Shown: one piece after another, positions 1 through 8,976 of the stretch
Numbering within the stretch: the first letter of the stretch is position 1
Layout: each line of letters opens with the position of its first letter
Source of the DNA: Gammaproteobacteria bacterium
GTDB taxonomy: Bacteria; Pseudomonadota; Gammaproteobacteria; Chromatiales; Chromatiaceae
Direction of reading: 5' to 3'
Length of the DNA stretch: 64,000 nt
Assembly (NCBI GenBank): GCA_009929855.1
Contig: RZZN01000008.1
Coordinates: 1-64,000, forward strand
Position numbers and translations under genes: made by a program
The notes under the pieces: model-generated
Seen by the model: the letters and a program-made list of their open reading frames with translations, nothing else
What the model was told of the DNA's origin: nothing
Database searches by the model: none

Positions 1-22
1 TGTCATAGTAAAAAACGCTCGA

Positions 23-2707
23 ATGATGTTTCAGCGAGTCACCGCCCTCAAGTTATTGTTTTTTATCATAACTGAACCCCATGAGATCCGGAAGAGCCCT
101 GTTCCTGCGCGTGATCTAGATGGTCTGGATGCATTGCCTTATCAGCGCTCGCCGACCGGACTGCTGTATGGCTGGCCGTTGCTGCCAACCGAGACCAAAG
201 AGACTGAATCCGGCTGGATCTACTCGGGATCGATCGAGATCGGCGCGACCCATCTCTCCGGTGATGAGGACGCTGCCTGGTTGCTCAAATACAAGGATCT
301 CGATACTGGGGCCTATCTGAACAATTTCAGCATCCAGGCGGACCAGCCAGACACGGCGCGCTTCTTTGAGATGCAGGGTGGTGGAGCCGGTTATCGTGAC
401 CAGTTTTTCGGAGCCAAGACTGGACGTCACAATGATTGGAGACTCAAGCTCTTCTATCGTGAGACCCCGCATGTCTTCACCGGAAATTACCGCTCACTCT
501 GGACCGGTCTGGGCAGCGACCAACTCACGCTCGACCAACTCACGGCGGGTGGGACAGTCAATGCTGCGACGACCGCCGCCAACATCCAGGATCAACTGAG
601 CCTGATCGAGAATGGCAGGCTCAGCATCGTCCGCCGCAAGGGGGGCGTGGATCTCCAGAAGCAGATCAACAATCAATGGCGGCTCTATGGCGCCTACACC
701 CTGGAGCAACGCGAGGGTGAGCGGCCATTTGGCGCGGTATTCGGTGGCGGCGGGGGTGGCGGCAATCTCGAGATCCCCGAATCGATCGACTACGATACCC
801 ATGATCTGGTCGCTGGACTGCGTTTCGACAATGGTCGCGACACTCTCAATCTCCAAACTCAGGCGTCACTGTTCCGGAACAACACGGGGACCATGAGTTT
901 TGCCAATCCATTGTTCATCAACACCAATACCATCCAGGGGATCCCGCAGACCAGCTTCAAGACAGGAGTCTACGATCTCTACCCGGACAACGATTTCTAT
1001 AACCTATTGGCCGAATATGGACGATCGTTTCAGGATGAGTACAGGACACGCCTGACTCTGGTCGCCTCCTTGAGCCAGATGCGACAAGACGATCAGTTGA
1101 TTCCACCCACCACACTGCCACTCGATGGCGGATTGATCAATGGCGTGAGCACCGCCAATGTCTGGAACACGCCGCGATCGCTGTCGCGTGAATCGGCGGA
1201 TGCCCAGATCGATACGCGTCTGTTCAGTATCGGGCTCGCGACGAATCCGCTCGATCGGCTTTCCGTGCAGGGCAAGGTTCGCTATTACGAGACCGACAAC
1301 AAGACCGACTATTTCGCCTGTAATCCGCTGACTGGGCAATGGGGTCGCTTGCTCAACGATGGCAGCGGCGGCTCTTTTGTCGTGCCGAATGCAACCAACA
1401 ATCCGGCAGGGACTCTTCCGAATGCCTACAACCTTGCGGGCTGCTCCTTCGAGGCGACCCGCGCATTGGGTCTGGTGCCGAGCGCGGGCAATGTCAAGCT
1501 CCGCAACACGCCATACGAATACAAGCAGATCAATTATAGTCTGAGCGGCGACTATCGACTCGGCAGGGCGTCGAGCTTGAATGCGACACTGGAGCGCGAG
1601 GAGTTCGATCGAGAGTACCGTGAGCGTGACCGGACCTGGGAGAATCGCATCGAGCTTGGTTATACCAATCGCGGGTTCGATTTCGGCTCATTGCGCTTGA
1701 CCGTCGAATATGCCGAGCGCCGGGGCGATGATTACACCCTGGAGGCGCATCACGAAGCGCAGAGCGCGATCCTCGGCCCACTCCCGTCGGCGAACGGGAC
1801 CAATGTCGCGAGCTGGATCCATGCCATGTCGGGTCTGCGCAAATTCGATCTGGCCGATCGTAATCGGGCCAAGCTCGCGGGGCGTCTGAATCTGATCGCA
1901 TCCGAGGCGATCGATGTCGGGCTCTTTGCTGAATATCAGGAAAACGACTACCCGAATTCAGACTATGGTCGCAACGATCGCCAGACCTTGGGCGCCGTGG
2001 GGCTCGATCTGAACTATCAGCCCAGTGCGAGATTCGGTCTATCCGGGTTCTATACCTATCAGCAGGGTCATATGTCGCAGGCTGGAATCCAGGCCAACAG
2101 CTGCATCATCGGTAACTACTATTACTTCTTCTCCGATGGCTCGATCGCGACCAACACCACCGGTCGCGTCCCAGGGCCAGTCGATCCCAGTGCGCGCCTG
2201 ATCGATCAGACTCGGGTGACCGCCTCGAACTGGCAAGGGGTCTGTGGCAATGCCTCGCCAACCAGTCCGCTGTTCAATACGAGCCGGATGTGGGAGACCG
2301 AGAGCGATGAGTACAACCATACCTTCGGCCTCGGCGGGCGCTACGATTTTGGCAAAGCAAGGCTCGAGCTCGACTATACCTATGTGACCGGCGTGACCGA
2401 GATTGGCTATCGGTACAACGCAGCGGCGCTGGGTATCACCAATCCGCAGCAGCTCGCGTTGATCGGCACCGGCATGCCTGATCTGGAAACAACCCAGCAT
2501 TTCGTCGATCTCAACCTGATCGTACCGATCAAGAAGTCGCTTGCCATACGCGCACTCTATCGCTACGAGGGCGGTGAGATCGAGGATTGGCACTATGACG
2601 GGGTCGCACAGAATCCGGTGCCAGTCAATAATGCGGCCTATCTTGACTCTGGTACACAGAACTACCATGCGAACCTGGTTGGCCTGTTCCTGCAAATGTC
2701 ATTTTGA
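23..2707 (+). CDS. MtrB/PioB-family outer-membrane beta-barrel protein
   Basis: Family knowledge: MtrB/PioB proteins are large outer-membrane barrels that hold a multiheme cytochrome and pass electrons across the outer membrane, for example in phototrophic Fe(II) oxidation or metal reduction. Seen: about 890 residues rich in alternating aromatic/polar strands with many Tyr, Asp and Arg, a Gly-rich run (GGGGGGGG, about residues 240-247), and a C-terminus ending in phenylalanine (LFLQMSF), the usual signal for barrel assembly. The two following genes encode diheme c-type cytochromes. No decaheme gene is visible; it would have to lie upstream of the window. The start is doubtful: the first residues (MMFQRVTALKLLFFIIT) give no clean signal peptidase site, the frame has no stop between position 2 and the ATG, and an AT-rich promoter-like stretch covers 48-72. 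Family call is fairly secure; the substrate is not known. Confidence 0.8.
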   Translation: MMFQRVTALKLLFFIITEPHEIRKSPVPARDLDGLDALPYQRSPTGLLYGWPLLPTETKETESGWIYSGSIEIGATHLSGDEDAAWLLKYKDLDTGAYLNNFSIQADQPDTARFFEMQGGGAGYRDQFFGAKTGRHNDWRLKLFYRETPHVFTGNYRSLWTGLGSDQLTLDQLTAGGTVNAATTAANIQDQLSLIENGRLSIVRRKGGVDLQKQINNQWRLYGAYTLEQREGERPFGAVFGGGGGGGNLEIPESIDYDTHDLVAGLRFDNGRDTLNLQTQASLFRNNTGTMSFANPLFINTNTIQGIPQTSFKTGVYDLYPDNDFYNLLAEYGRSFQDEYRTRLTLVASLSQMRQDDQLIPPTTLPLDGGLINGVSTANVWNTPRSLSRESADAQIDTRLFSIGLATNPLDRLSVQGKVRYYETDNKTDYFACNPLTGQWGRLLNDGSGGSFVVPNATNNPAGTLPNAYNLAGCSFEATRALGLVPSAGNVKLRNTPYEYKQINYSLSGDYRLGRASSLNATLEREEFDREYRERDRTWENRIELGYTNRGFDFGSLRLTVEYAERRGDDYTLEAHHEAQSAILGPLPSANGTNVASWIHAMSGLRKFDLADRNRAKLAGRLNLIASEAIDVGLFAEYQENDYPNSDYGRNDRQTLGAVGLDLNYQPSARFGLSGFYTYQQGHMSQAGIQANSCIIGNYYYFFSDGSIATNTTGRVPGPVDPSARLIDQTRVTASNWQGVCGNASPTSPLFNTSRMWETESDEYNHTFGLGGRYDFGKARLELDYTYVTGVTEIGYRYNAAALGITNPQQLALIGTGMPDLETTQHFVDLNLIVPIKKSLAIRALYRYEGGEIEDWHYDGVAQNPVPVNNAAYLDSGTQNYHANLVGLFLQMSF
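48..64. promoter_or_regulatory. AT-rich 17-mer shared with the LysR gene upstream region
   Basis: The 17-mer TCAAGTTATTGTTTTTT matches 44826-44842 at 16 of 17 positions. It is strikingly AT-rich for this genome and lies at the 5' end of the MtrB-like gene. It could be a promoter or regulator-binding element, in which case the true start of the porin gene lies downstream of it. This is inference from similarity only. Confidence 0.3.
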
Positions 2708-2836
2708 GCGGTTGGCACGGGTCGTCCCGGCCGTCGCCGTGGACAGTCCGGCCGAGAACGAATCGGTATGGGGGATGAATCCTTGAGCGACCATTGCGAG
2801 ATGAAGGCCGGGTGGAGGCAAGCGGTCGGCGTGCCC

Positions 2837-3460
2837 ATGACTCGCCAAAGACTGGGGGCAGCCTGGCTGCTGCTCCTCATGTCGAGCGCGCCGATCGCCG
2901 CGCTCGAGGCGCGGGATGCGCGTGAAATCGTCGCCGGTCAGTGTGTTGCCTGTCATGGTCTGGAAGGCAACCAATCGATTCACAGCTTTCCCAAGTTGGC
3001 AGGGCTACAGGAGGAGTACCTGGCCAAGCAACTGCTGGACATGGCCTACGGTGCGCGCGCGAGTGAAATCATGATGCCGATCGTCGCACCCTATTCCAAA
3101 ACGGAGTTGCTCGCGCTCGCGGCCTATTTTGCACAGCAGGCACCAACCGCGGGCATGGTGAAGGATCCGTCGCTGGCCGAGGCGGGACGGGCGATCTTTC
3201 AGGATGGCAATCGTGACTCCGGGGTGCCAGCGTGCGCTGGCTGTCACCGGCCTGATGGATCCGGGACTCCGCGCTCGCCCATGCTTGCCGGCCAGGATGC
3301 CGATTATGTGTATCAGCAGCTCAAGCACTTTCAATCGGGTGCCCGAGACAATGATCGGGGCCGTTTGATGCGGACCGTCGCCGTGCGGATGACTGATCAG
3401 GAAATGCGCGCCGTGTCCGAGTATATTGCGGGCATGGCGGTTGTGATGGTGCAACGATGA
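2837..3460 (+). CDS. diheme cytochrome c (c4-like)
   Basis: A periplasmic c-type cytochrome of 207 residues. From the chosen ATG at 2837 there is a clear signal peptide (basic start, LLLL core, end near residue 24). Two heme-binding motifs are present, CVACH at 36-40 and CAGCH at 133-137, each opening a class I cytochrome domain of about 90 residues, as in the cytochrome c4 family. In-frame ATGs at 2768 and 2801 would add a polar extension before the signal sequence; no start has a strong ribosome site. It sits 129 bases after the MtrB-like gene and overlaps the next cytochrome gene by ATGA, so the pair is translationally coupled. Probable role: carrying electrons between the outer-membrane conduit and periplasmic or inner-membrane partners (inference). 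Confidence 0.85.
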   Translation: MTRQRLGAAWLLLLMSSAPIAALEARDAREIVAGQCVACHGLEGNQSIHSFPKLAGLQEEYLAKQLLDMAYGARASEIMMPIVAPYSKTELLALAAYFAQQAPTAGMVKDPSLAEAGRAIFQDGNRDSGVPACAGCHRPDGSGTPRSPMLAGQDADYVYQQLKHFQSGARDNDRGRLMRTVAVRMTDQEMRAVSEYIAGMAVVMVQR

Positions 3461-4176
3461 GCGGAGAGATCACCTTGTTCAAGTTCATTGCAGCGGGCAC
3501 CTTCGTCTTGACCCTGACCGCGTATGCCGCCGATGAGCCCCGGCAGCCAACCGCACCCGGGATCGAGTCTCCAGGTTATACCTGGAACCAGATTGCCGAT
3601 GAGCAGATGATCGCCCTGATGGCCGTGGGCGATCCTGACCATGGCGCGGTGGTCTTCGAGGTCTGCGCGGGCTGTCATGGCATGGCGGCGCTTGGCACGG
3701 ACGATGGCGCTTATCCACGCTTGGCCGGTCAGCATGCCTCTGTCTTGATCAAGGAACTGACCGATATCCGCTCCGGTGTCCGCGATAATCCGAAGATGTT
3801 TCCATTCGCGGATCAGCATGTCATCTCGACCAAGGAGGTCGCTGACATCGCGGCCTATCTGACCGGCTTGCCCGTATCCGCCGATCAGGGACAGGGTCCG
3901 GGATCTGATCTGGAGCGTGGCGAACGGCTCTACCGCAAGGATTGCGTGAAGTGTCACGGCCGCGCCGGAGAAGGTGATGCTGAAAGCTTCTATCCCAAGC
4001 TCGCGGGTCAGCACTATGCCTATCTGTTGCGGCAGGTCCGCAACATCCATGGTGGGTTGCGTCGCAACGCCGATCCGCAGATGGTCGAGGCGACCGGCGG
4101 TTATGCGGAGGCCGACATGGAGTCTGTCAGCGACTATATCTCACGTCTGCCACTGGTCGGTGACGCGCAGCCTTGA
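3457..4176 (+). CDS. diheme cytochrome c (c4-like), second copy
   Basis: A 239-residue secreted cytochrome. Residues 1-25 form a signal peptide ending in the AYA-A pattern. Heme motifs are CAGCH at 70-74 and CVKCH at 163-167, giving two class I domains, each with a later Met that could be the sixth ligand. The repeated phrase PRLAGQH/PKLAGQH after each heme motif is typical of cytochrome c4/c553-type proteins. The start overlaps the stop of the preceding cytochrome gene. The 42-base gap after the stop leads to a convergent ABC transporter operon. It resembles its neighbour in architecture but differs enough to suggest an old duplication and two different redox partners (inference). Confidence 0.85.
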   Translation: MSGEITLFKFIAAGTFVLTLTAYAADEPRQPTAPGIESPGYTWNQIADEQMIALMAVGDPDHGAVVFEVCAGCHGMAALGTDDGAYPRLAGQHASVLIKELTDIRSGVRDNPKMFPFADQHVISTKEVADIAAYLTGLPVSADQGQGPGSDLERGERLYRKDCVKCHGRAGEGDAESFYPKLAGQHYAYLLRQVRNIHGGLRRNADPQMVEATGGYAEADMESVSDYISRLPLVGDAQP

Positions 4177-4218
4177 TCGATCCCGGCAGCCAGCCCCGAG
4201 TGCTGTGCTCCGCGTGGG

Positions 4219-5580
4219 TCAGGACTCCCTGAGCGCGGTGGTCACTGGCAGCCGCGCCGCGCGCAGCGCGGGAAAGAGACCGCCTACGCAGCCGATCGCG
4301 AGCGCCCATTGCAAGCCGCGCAAGAGCAGCTCGGGGGTGACGCGAAATTGAAAGACGACCTGGCTGAAGTTCGAGCCGAGTGTCGAGACCGTGAATCCAT
4401 GGAACAGTCCCCAAGCGATTGCGCCCCCGAGGAGCCCACCAGCCAGGGCGAGCGTCATGGTCTCGAGCATCACGGCGGCCACGACTGGCTGGGCGGTGAA
4501 GCCCAGTGCGCGCAGTGTCGCGATCTCGCGCGCGCGGCTCGCGACCGCCGCGTACATGGTATTGAGTGCACCGAAGAGTGCGCCGAGACCCATCATGACC
4601 GCCACCCCGATCCCGACCGCCCGAATCACCCGGGTCAGACGCTCGGCCTGACGATGATAGTAGTCCTGGGTCGTCTGCACCTCGACCCTGAGCCGCGGAT
4701 CACTCGCCAGCGCAGCGCGCAGGAGCGCGATGTTCGCTGGCGCGCTCAGGCGCACGGCGACCGACTGGAAACCGTTGCGCCGATAGGCCGAGATGATGGA
4801 TTCGCTGTCGCCCCAGGCCTCGGATTCGTGGGTATCGCCTGAGGCGAAGTGCCCGACGATGCGCCACTGCTGATTGTTGAGGTCGAGTGTCTCGCCGATC
4901 TGCAGGCCGTTGAATTGGCGCACGGCGCCTTGACCGACGATGAGCTCGCGCCGCCCTGGCTCGAATGTACGTCCAGCGATGATGCGCACCTGTGGACGCA
5001 CCTCCCAGGCCGCCGCCCCGACACCACGGACCTCCAGGTTGGCGTCGGTCCCGGTGCCACGTCGTGGGACACTCACCACCACCACCGCCTCGACCGAGGC
5101 GATCGGCCGATCCAGCGCATCGCGCTTGATCCCAGGGGCCTGGACGATGAGCGTGGTCGATTGACGGTCGAGCGCCGATGAAAGCTCGGCATTGGCCGCG
5201 CCCCTGAGCACCAGTGCGGTGTCCTCATTACCGGCGCCGGCGAGTGTGGCCTCGAATCCGGCTGCCATCGCCTGCAACGCGACCAGGACCCCGACCACAC
5301 CGGCGATCCCGACGACGACGACCGATGTGGCCCCGAGCCGCTGTGGGATGGTGCTGAGCCCGATGCGGGTGATCGCCATCGCTTGTTGGCCCGTGCGTGT
5401 CAGCACGAGCCAGCCGACCAGCAGGGTGAGGAATCCGATCATCACCCAGGGCAGCAGGATCCAGAGCAGCATGATCAGCACGGCCACTGCGGCCGGAATC
5501 AGGATCCCGAGCAGCCAGCCTGAGCGGCTCGCGCCGCGCCGATGCGGTCGGCGACGATTGGGCTGCGGGGCGGACATCAT
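4219..5580 (-). CDS. MacB/FtsX-type ABC transporter permease
   Basis: A 453-residue inner-membrane protein of the MacB/LolC/FtsX permease group. It has hydrophobic segments near residues 22-60 and 87-110, a long periplasmic domain of about 200 residues, then three C-terminal membrane helices (about 320-440) typical of FtsX domains (ALRALGFTAQPVVAAVMLE). The N-terminus carries an extra basic stretch and an extra hydrophobic pair before the usual first helix. It is the last gene of a four-gene operon on this strand: adaptor, ATPase, permease, permease. The 12-base gap to the preceding permease supports co-transcription. The operon probably exports a lipophilic or peptide-like substrate by mechanotransmission (family knowledge); the substrate is unknown. 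Confidence 0.82.
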   Translation of the reverse strand: MMSAPQPNRRRPHRRGASRSGWLLGILIPAAVAVLIMLLWILLPWVMIGFLTLLVGWLVLTRTGQQAMAITRIGLSTIPQRLGATSVVVVGIAGVVGVLVALQAMAAGFEATLAGAGNEDTALVLRGAANAELSSALDRQSTTLIVQAPGIKRDALDRPIASVEAVVVVSVPRRGTGTDANLEVRGVGAAAWEVRPQVRIIAGRTFEPGRRELIVGQGAVRQFNGLQIGETLDLNNQQWRIVGHFASGDTHESEAWGDSESIISAYRRNGFQSVAVRLSAPANIALLRAALASDPRLRVEVQTTQDYYHRQAERLTRVIRAVGIGVAVMMGLGALFGALNTMYAAVASRAREIATLRALGFTAQPVVAAVMLETMTLALAGGLLGGAIAWGLFHGFTVSTLGSNFSQVVFQFRVTPELLLRGLQWALAIGCVGGLFPALRAARLPVTTALRES

Positions 5581-5592
5581 GGCCAGTGCCCG

Positions 5593-6753
5593 TCAGTGTC
5601 CGGCCAGCGCATCGACGATTCGTAGGCGCATGGCCTTGAGGGCCGGTGGCAGCCCGACCAAGAGACCGATGGCGATCATCAACACCAGTCCCAATAGCCA
5701 GCTTGCCGGCTGCAGCATGACATCGAGCTGTCCGGAGCTCGCCTCGCCGATGATCGGCAGTGACGCCCAGGCCAATAGGAGACCAGCCAGCCCGCCGATC
5801 AGCAAGAGGATGAGTGATTCGGCTTGGACCAGGAGCAGGACTGCGCGGTTGCTGAACCCGAGTGTCTTGAGCACCGCCAATTCGGGGATGCGCTCGCGGA
5901 TCGATTGTGCCATGGTGTTGCCGGTCACCAGCACCAGTGTGAAGAAGACCGCGGCCATGATCGCGGTGACGATGAGTCCGATATCGCCGATCTGTTTGGC
6001 GAACGAGATCTGGAACTCGCGCTCGCTTTGCGTCCGAGTCTCGAAGGCCGAGTTGGCGAACTGTCGATCGATCCGTTGAGCGACCTGAGCGGCCTGGCTC
6101 GGGTCAGCGACCCGCACGATATACCAGCCCACCGTGCCTTGCCCGAACTCGCGCCCCTCGTCGAAATAGGTGTGATGGAAGAGGAGCTGCTTCTCGGTGG
6201 AGCGCAGCTCGGGACGGTCGGCGTGGAAGATGCCCACCAGATCGAGTGACCAGACCTCTCCGCCGTCGCGATGTGGATAGATGGTCGGGCGCAGCGGAAT
6301 CTTGTCGCCGACCCGCCAGCCGAACAGATCGGCGAGCGCGGCACCCGCCACTGCGCCGGTGCGGGTCTTCAAAAAGAGCTGTCGTTGCGCCTCGGGCAAC
6401 ACCAGCTCAGGGTACATCGCCAGATAGGATTGAGGCTCGACTGGGAAATTGGGGAAGAAATTCTTCGGATCCTGATAGATGCCTCCGAACCAGCTCGCAT
6501 AGGTGACGGCCCGCACTCCCGGCGTCGACTGGATCCGGTTGAGATAGCCATAGGGCAGGGGCTGGATCAGCGACAGACGCGAGGAGGTGATGAGCCGGTC
6601 GATCCCGATCATGCTCTGGGGGGCGTTGAAGGCGACCCGAACCGCATCCAGCATCCCGAACAGCGCGAAGGCGGCCGCCACCGAAAGCAGCGTGAGCAGT
6701 GTTCGCGCCTTCTTGCGCAGGAGTGCCGCGAGCAGGAGTGGAAGATATTTCAT
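5593..6753 (-). CDS. MacB/FtsX-type ABC transporter permease
   Basis: A 386-residue FtsX-like permease. It has one N-terminal helix (KARTLLTLLSVAAAFALFG), a periplasmic MacB-like domain, and three C-terminal helices with the conserved ELAVLKTLGFS motif in the loop that contacts the ATPase. It is paralogous in layout to the neighbouring permease, so the pair probably forms a heterodimer as in LolC-LolE. It begins 18 bases after the ATPase gene stop on the minus strand. Confidence 0.85.
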   Translation of the reverse strand: MKYLPLLLAALLRKKARTLLTLLSVAAAFALFGMLDAVRVAFNAPQSMIGIDRLITSSRLSLIQPLPYGYLNRIQSTPGVRAVTYASWFGGIYQDPKNFFPNFPVEPQSYLAMYPELVLPEAQRQLFLKTRTGAVAGAALADLFGWRVGDKIPLRPTIYPHRDGGEVWSLDLVGIFHADRPELRSTEKQLLFHHTYFDEGREFGQGTVGWYIVRVADPSQAAQVAQRIDRQFANSAFETRTQSEREFQISFAKQIGDIGLIVTAIMAAVFFTLVLVTGNTMAQSIRERIPELAVLKTLGFSNRAVLLLVQAESLILLLIGGLAGLLLAWASLPIIGEASSGQLDVMLQPASWLLGLVLMIAIGLLVGLPPALKAMRLRIVDALAGH

Positions 6754-6771
6754 GACCAGCCGATCCGCGCC

Positions 6772-7500
6772 TCAGTGCTCCAGCGACTCGACCAGTGTGC
6801 CCTTGTCCAGTTGTAGGACGTGTCGTGCGAATTCAGCCGCCTTGGGGTCATGGGTGACCATGATCATGGTCTTTGCGTGGTCGCGATTGAGTCGCTGCAA
6901 CAGTCCGAGGATCTCCTCGGCCGAGTGCCGATCGAGATCCCCGGTTGGCTCGTCACAGACCAGGATGGTCGGGTCCGAGACGATTGCCCGCGCGATCGCC
7001 ACCCGTTGCTGCTGGCCGCCCGAGAGCTCGTTGGGCTTGTGGGTCGCCCGATCCGAGAGACCCACCAGGTCCAGCGCCAGAGCGGCATGGCGGCGGCGGC
7101 GCGCCGCCGAGAGACGCGTCAAAAGGAGCGGCAGCTCGACATTCTTCTGCGCCGAGAGCGCGGGCAGGAGATTGTAGAACTGGAAGACGAAGCCGACATT
7201 GGCGGCCCGCCAGCGTGCCAGCTCGGTGGCCGAGAGGCGATCGATGCGGTGTCCTGCGATGCTGATGCGCCCCTCGGTCGGCAGATCCAATCCGGCGATC
7301 AGATGGAGAAGCGTGCTCTTACCCGAACCCGATGGCCCCATCAAGGCCAGGAAGTCGCCGCGCGGGATGTCGAGGTCGATATGATGCAAGACCTCCAGAC
7401 GCTCGCGGCCACGCTCGTAGACCTTGCTGACGCCGCGAATCGTCACCAGTGGTGGGGACGGCGCGGGTGCGGATGGGGGCACGGCGGCGGTCGCGCTCAT
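6772..7500 (-). CDS. LolD/MacB-type ABC transporter ATP-binding protein
   Basis: A 242-residue ATPase with Walker [10 protein letters not shown], signature [14 protein letters not shown], Walker [13 protein letters not shown] and the switch histidine in MVTHD. This is the MacB/LolD subfamily, which drives FtsX-type permeases. The reading frame is open further upstream, but that extension is the antisense of the adaptor gene. The ATG at 7500, 4 bases after the adaptor stop codon, gives a normal length and an N-terminus that runs directly into the ABC domain after a Pro/Ala-rich lead ([10 protein letters not shown]). Confidence 0.92.
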   Translation of the reverse strand: MSATAAVPPSAPAPSPPLVTIRGVSKVYERGRERLEVLHHIDLDIPRGDFLALMGPSGSGKSTLLHLIAGLDLPTEGRISIAGHRIDRLSATELARWRAANVGFVFQFYNLLPALSAQKNVELPLLLTRLSAARRRRHAALALDLVGLSDRATHKPNELSGGQQQRVAIARAIVSDPTILVCDEPTGDLDRHSAEEILGLLQRLNRDHAKTMIMVTHDPKAAEFARHVLQLDKGTLVESLEH

Positions 7501-7504
7501 GTGC

Positions 7505-8734
7505 TCAGACCCCATCGCGCGGGATGACGCGCATCCCGTCGGCAAGCTCTGGTGGTGGATCGCGCACCACCCGCTCACCGACCGCCAGTCCGCTCTCCAC
7601 GAGCTGTCGATCACCGATCGCACCGGCCAGATCCACCCGTCGTTCGCGCACCAGATCCTGCTCGAGCACGAAGACCACGTTGCCCGCACCGCGCTCGCGA
7701 ATCGCACTCGCGGGGACCAGCACGCCATCCACCGCGCCGGTCAGGGTGCTGGCCGCATCCCCCATGAACGAGACCCGCACACCCATCTCGGGGACCAGGC
7801 GCGGATCCTCGACCTCGATGCCGATGCGCACCCGGATGGTTGCCTTGCTGCGATCGGCGGTCGGGATGATGGCGATGACCGAGGCGGGGATGTGCCAATC
7901 CGGATAGGCATCGAGCACCGCCTGGACGGGTTGTGCTGGGCGCACCCGTTGGATGAATGACTCATTGACATCGACCTCGATCTCCAACGAGTCCATGTCG
8001 ACGATCGTCCCGATGCCGGTGCGAGTGAAGCCGCCACCGGCCGACATCGGCGAGACGATCTCGCCAGGCTGAGCGGTCTTCGCGACGATCATGCCAGGGA
8101 AGGGCGCGCGCACGAAGGTGTTTTCGTAGGCAACGCGCGCGACCGCGACCTCGGCCTCGGCAACACGGACCTGCCCACGCTGGGCTTGGAGCTGCGCGGC
8201 GAGTGTCTCGACCTGAGTCGTGGCGGTCTCCAGTGCCTCTTCGGAGGCCAACTGGCGTGAGCGCAGCTCGCTCTGTCGCTTGAGCCCGCGCCTGGCCTGC
8301 TCGAGCTGCACCTCGATCTCGGCCAGCCGCGCGTGGGAGGCCTCCAGGCGCGCCGTCGCGAGATCCAGTTGCGCCTGAGCATCGCTGTCGTCGAGCCGCG
8401 CGAGCAGCTGCTCGGCCTCCACACGAATCCCCTCTTCGATCAGAACCTCGGAGAGCTTGCCAGAGATCTTGCTGGAGACCGTCGCCTGGCGGCGTGCGAT
8501 CACATAGCCGGTGGCATCGAGTATGGATTGCGACCCGATCGCGGCGCGCTCGGCAATGCTGATATCGACCGCCGTGCCGCGTGTGGCGAGTCGCGAGTAG
8601 GCCAGGGCGCCGACCGCGCCGATGACCAGCAGGATGAGCAGGACCCAGATCAGACGTCGTCCGCCGCCTTCGCGGTCGGCCTGCTCGAGTCTCAGCTGCT
8701 GGAGTTGGTCGTATTCCGAGCGGGTCTCCGACAT
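7505..8734 (-). CDS. periplasmic adaptor subunit (HlyD/MacA family) of ABC exporter
   Basis: A 409-residue membrane-fusion protein. It has a cytoplasmic tail of about 27 residues, one membrane anchor (LIWVLLILLVIGAVGAL, about 28-44), a biotinyl-lipoyl-like half (ATVSSKISGKL), a coiled-coil hairpin rich in Ala, Glu, Gln and Leu (about 110-190), the second lipoyl half (VRAPFPGMIVAK), then beta-barrel and C-terminal domains. It is the first gene of the operon and carries substrate or transmits force between the inner-membrane ABC complex and an outer-membrane channel. No channel gene lies in this operon; the nearest TolC-like gene is at 14.1 kb. Confidence 0.9.
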   Translation of the reverse strand: MSETRSEYDQLQQLRLEQADREGGGRRLIWVLLILLVIGAVGALAYSRLATRGTAVDISIAERAAIGSQSILDATGYVIARRQATVSSKISGKLSEVLIEEGIRVEAEQLLARLDDSDAQAQLDLATARLEASHARLAEIEVQLEQARRGLKRQSELRSRQLASEEALETATTQVETLAAQLQAQRGQVRVAEAEVAVARVAYENTFVRAPFPGMIVAKTAQPGEIVSPMSAGGGFTRTGIGTIVDMDSLEIEVDVNESFIQRVRPAQPVQAVLDAYPDWHIPASVIAIIPTADRSKATIRVRIGIEVEDPRLVPEMGVRVSFMGDAASTLTGAVDGVLVPASAIRERGAGNVVFVLEQDLVRERRVDLAGAIGDRQLVESGLAVGERVVRDPPPELADGMRVIPRDGV

Positions 8735-8916
8735 GGTCGATCCGATGCCTCGTCATCTGATGCATTCGCAATGGGGTGGCCAATGCTCTGGGCATCGACA
8801 AGCCCAACGCGCGCCGGTTCCGCAGTCGCGCCTGTCCGAGCGCTCGGGCGATGATACCGCCGCATTTGGCTGAGTGTGTCCGCGATGGCCTGATGATGGA
8901 CCGCCGCCGAGCCGTC

Positions 8917-8932
8917 CGGATCGGCCGATCCG
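8917..8932. repeat. perfect 16-bp palindrome
   Basis: CGGATCGGCCGATCCG reads the same on both strands. It lies between the adaptor gene and sixA, both on the minus strand, about 45 bases downstream of the sixA stop. It may be a hairpin at the end of the sixA transcript or a protein site; there is no T-run to make a standard terminator. Confidence 0.35.
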
Positions 8933-8976
8933 AGTGCTGATGATCTGTGTTGGGTCGGTTCGAGTGGGCGCGCCGC

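Noticed and set aside
494-2695. Several antisense reading frames of 100-220 codons inside the MtrB-like gene
   Set aside because: They are shadows of a strongly barrel-like gene and have no family features or ribosome sites.
7501-7728. N-terminal extension of the ABC ATPase to 7728
   Set aside because: It overlaps the adaptor gene completely in its 3' end and is not protein-like; ATG 7500 gives the normal ABC start.
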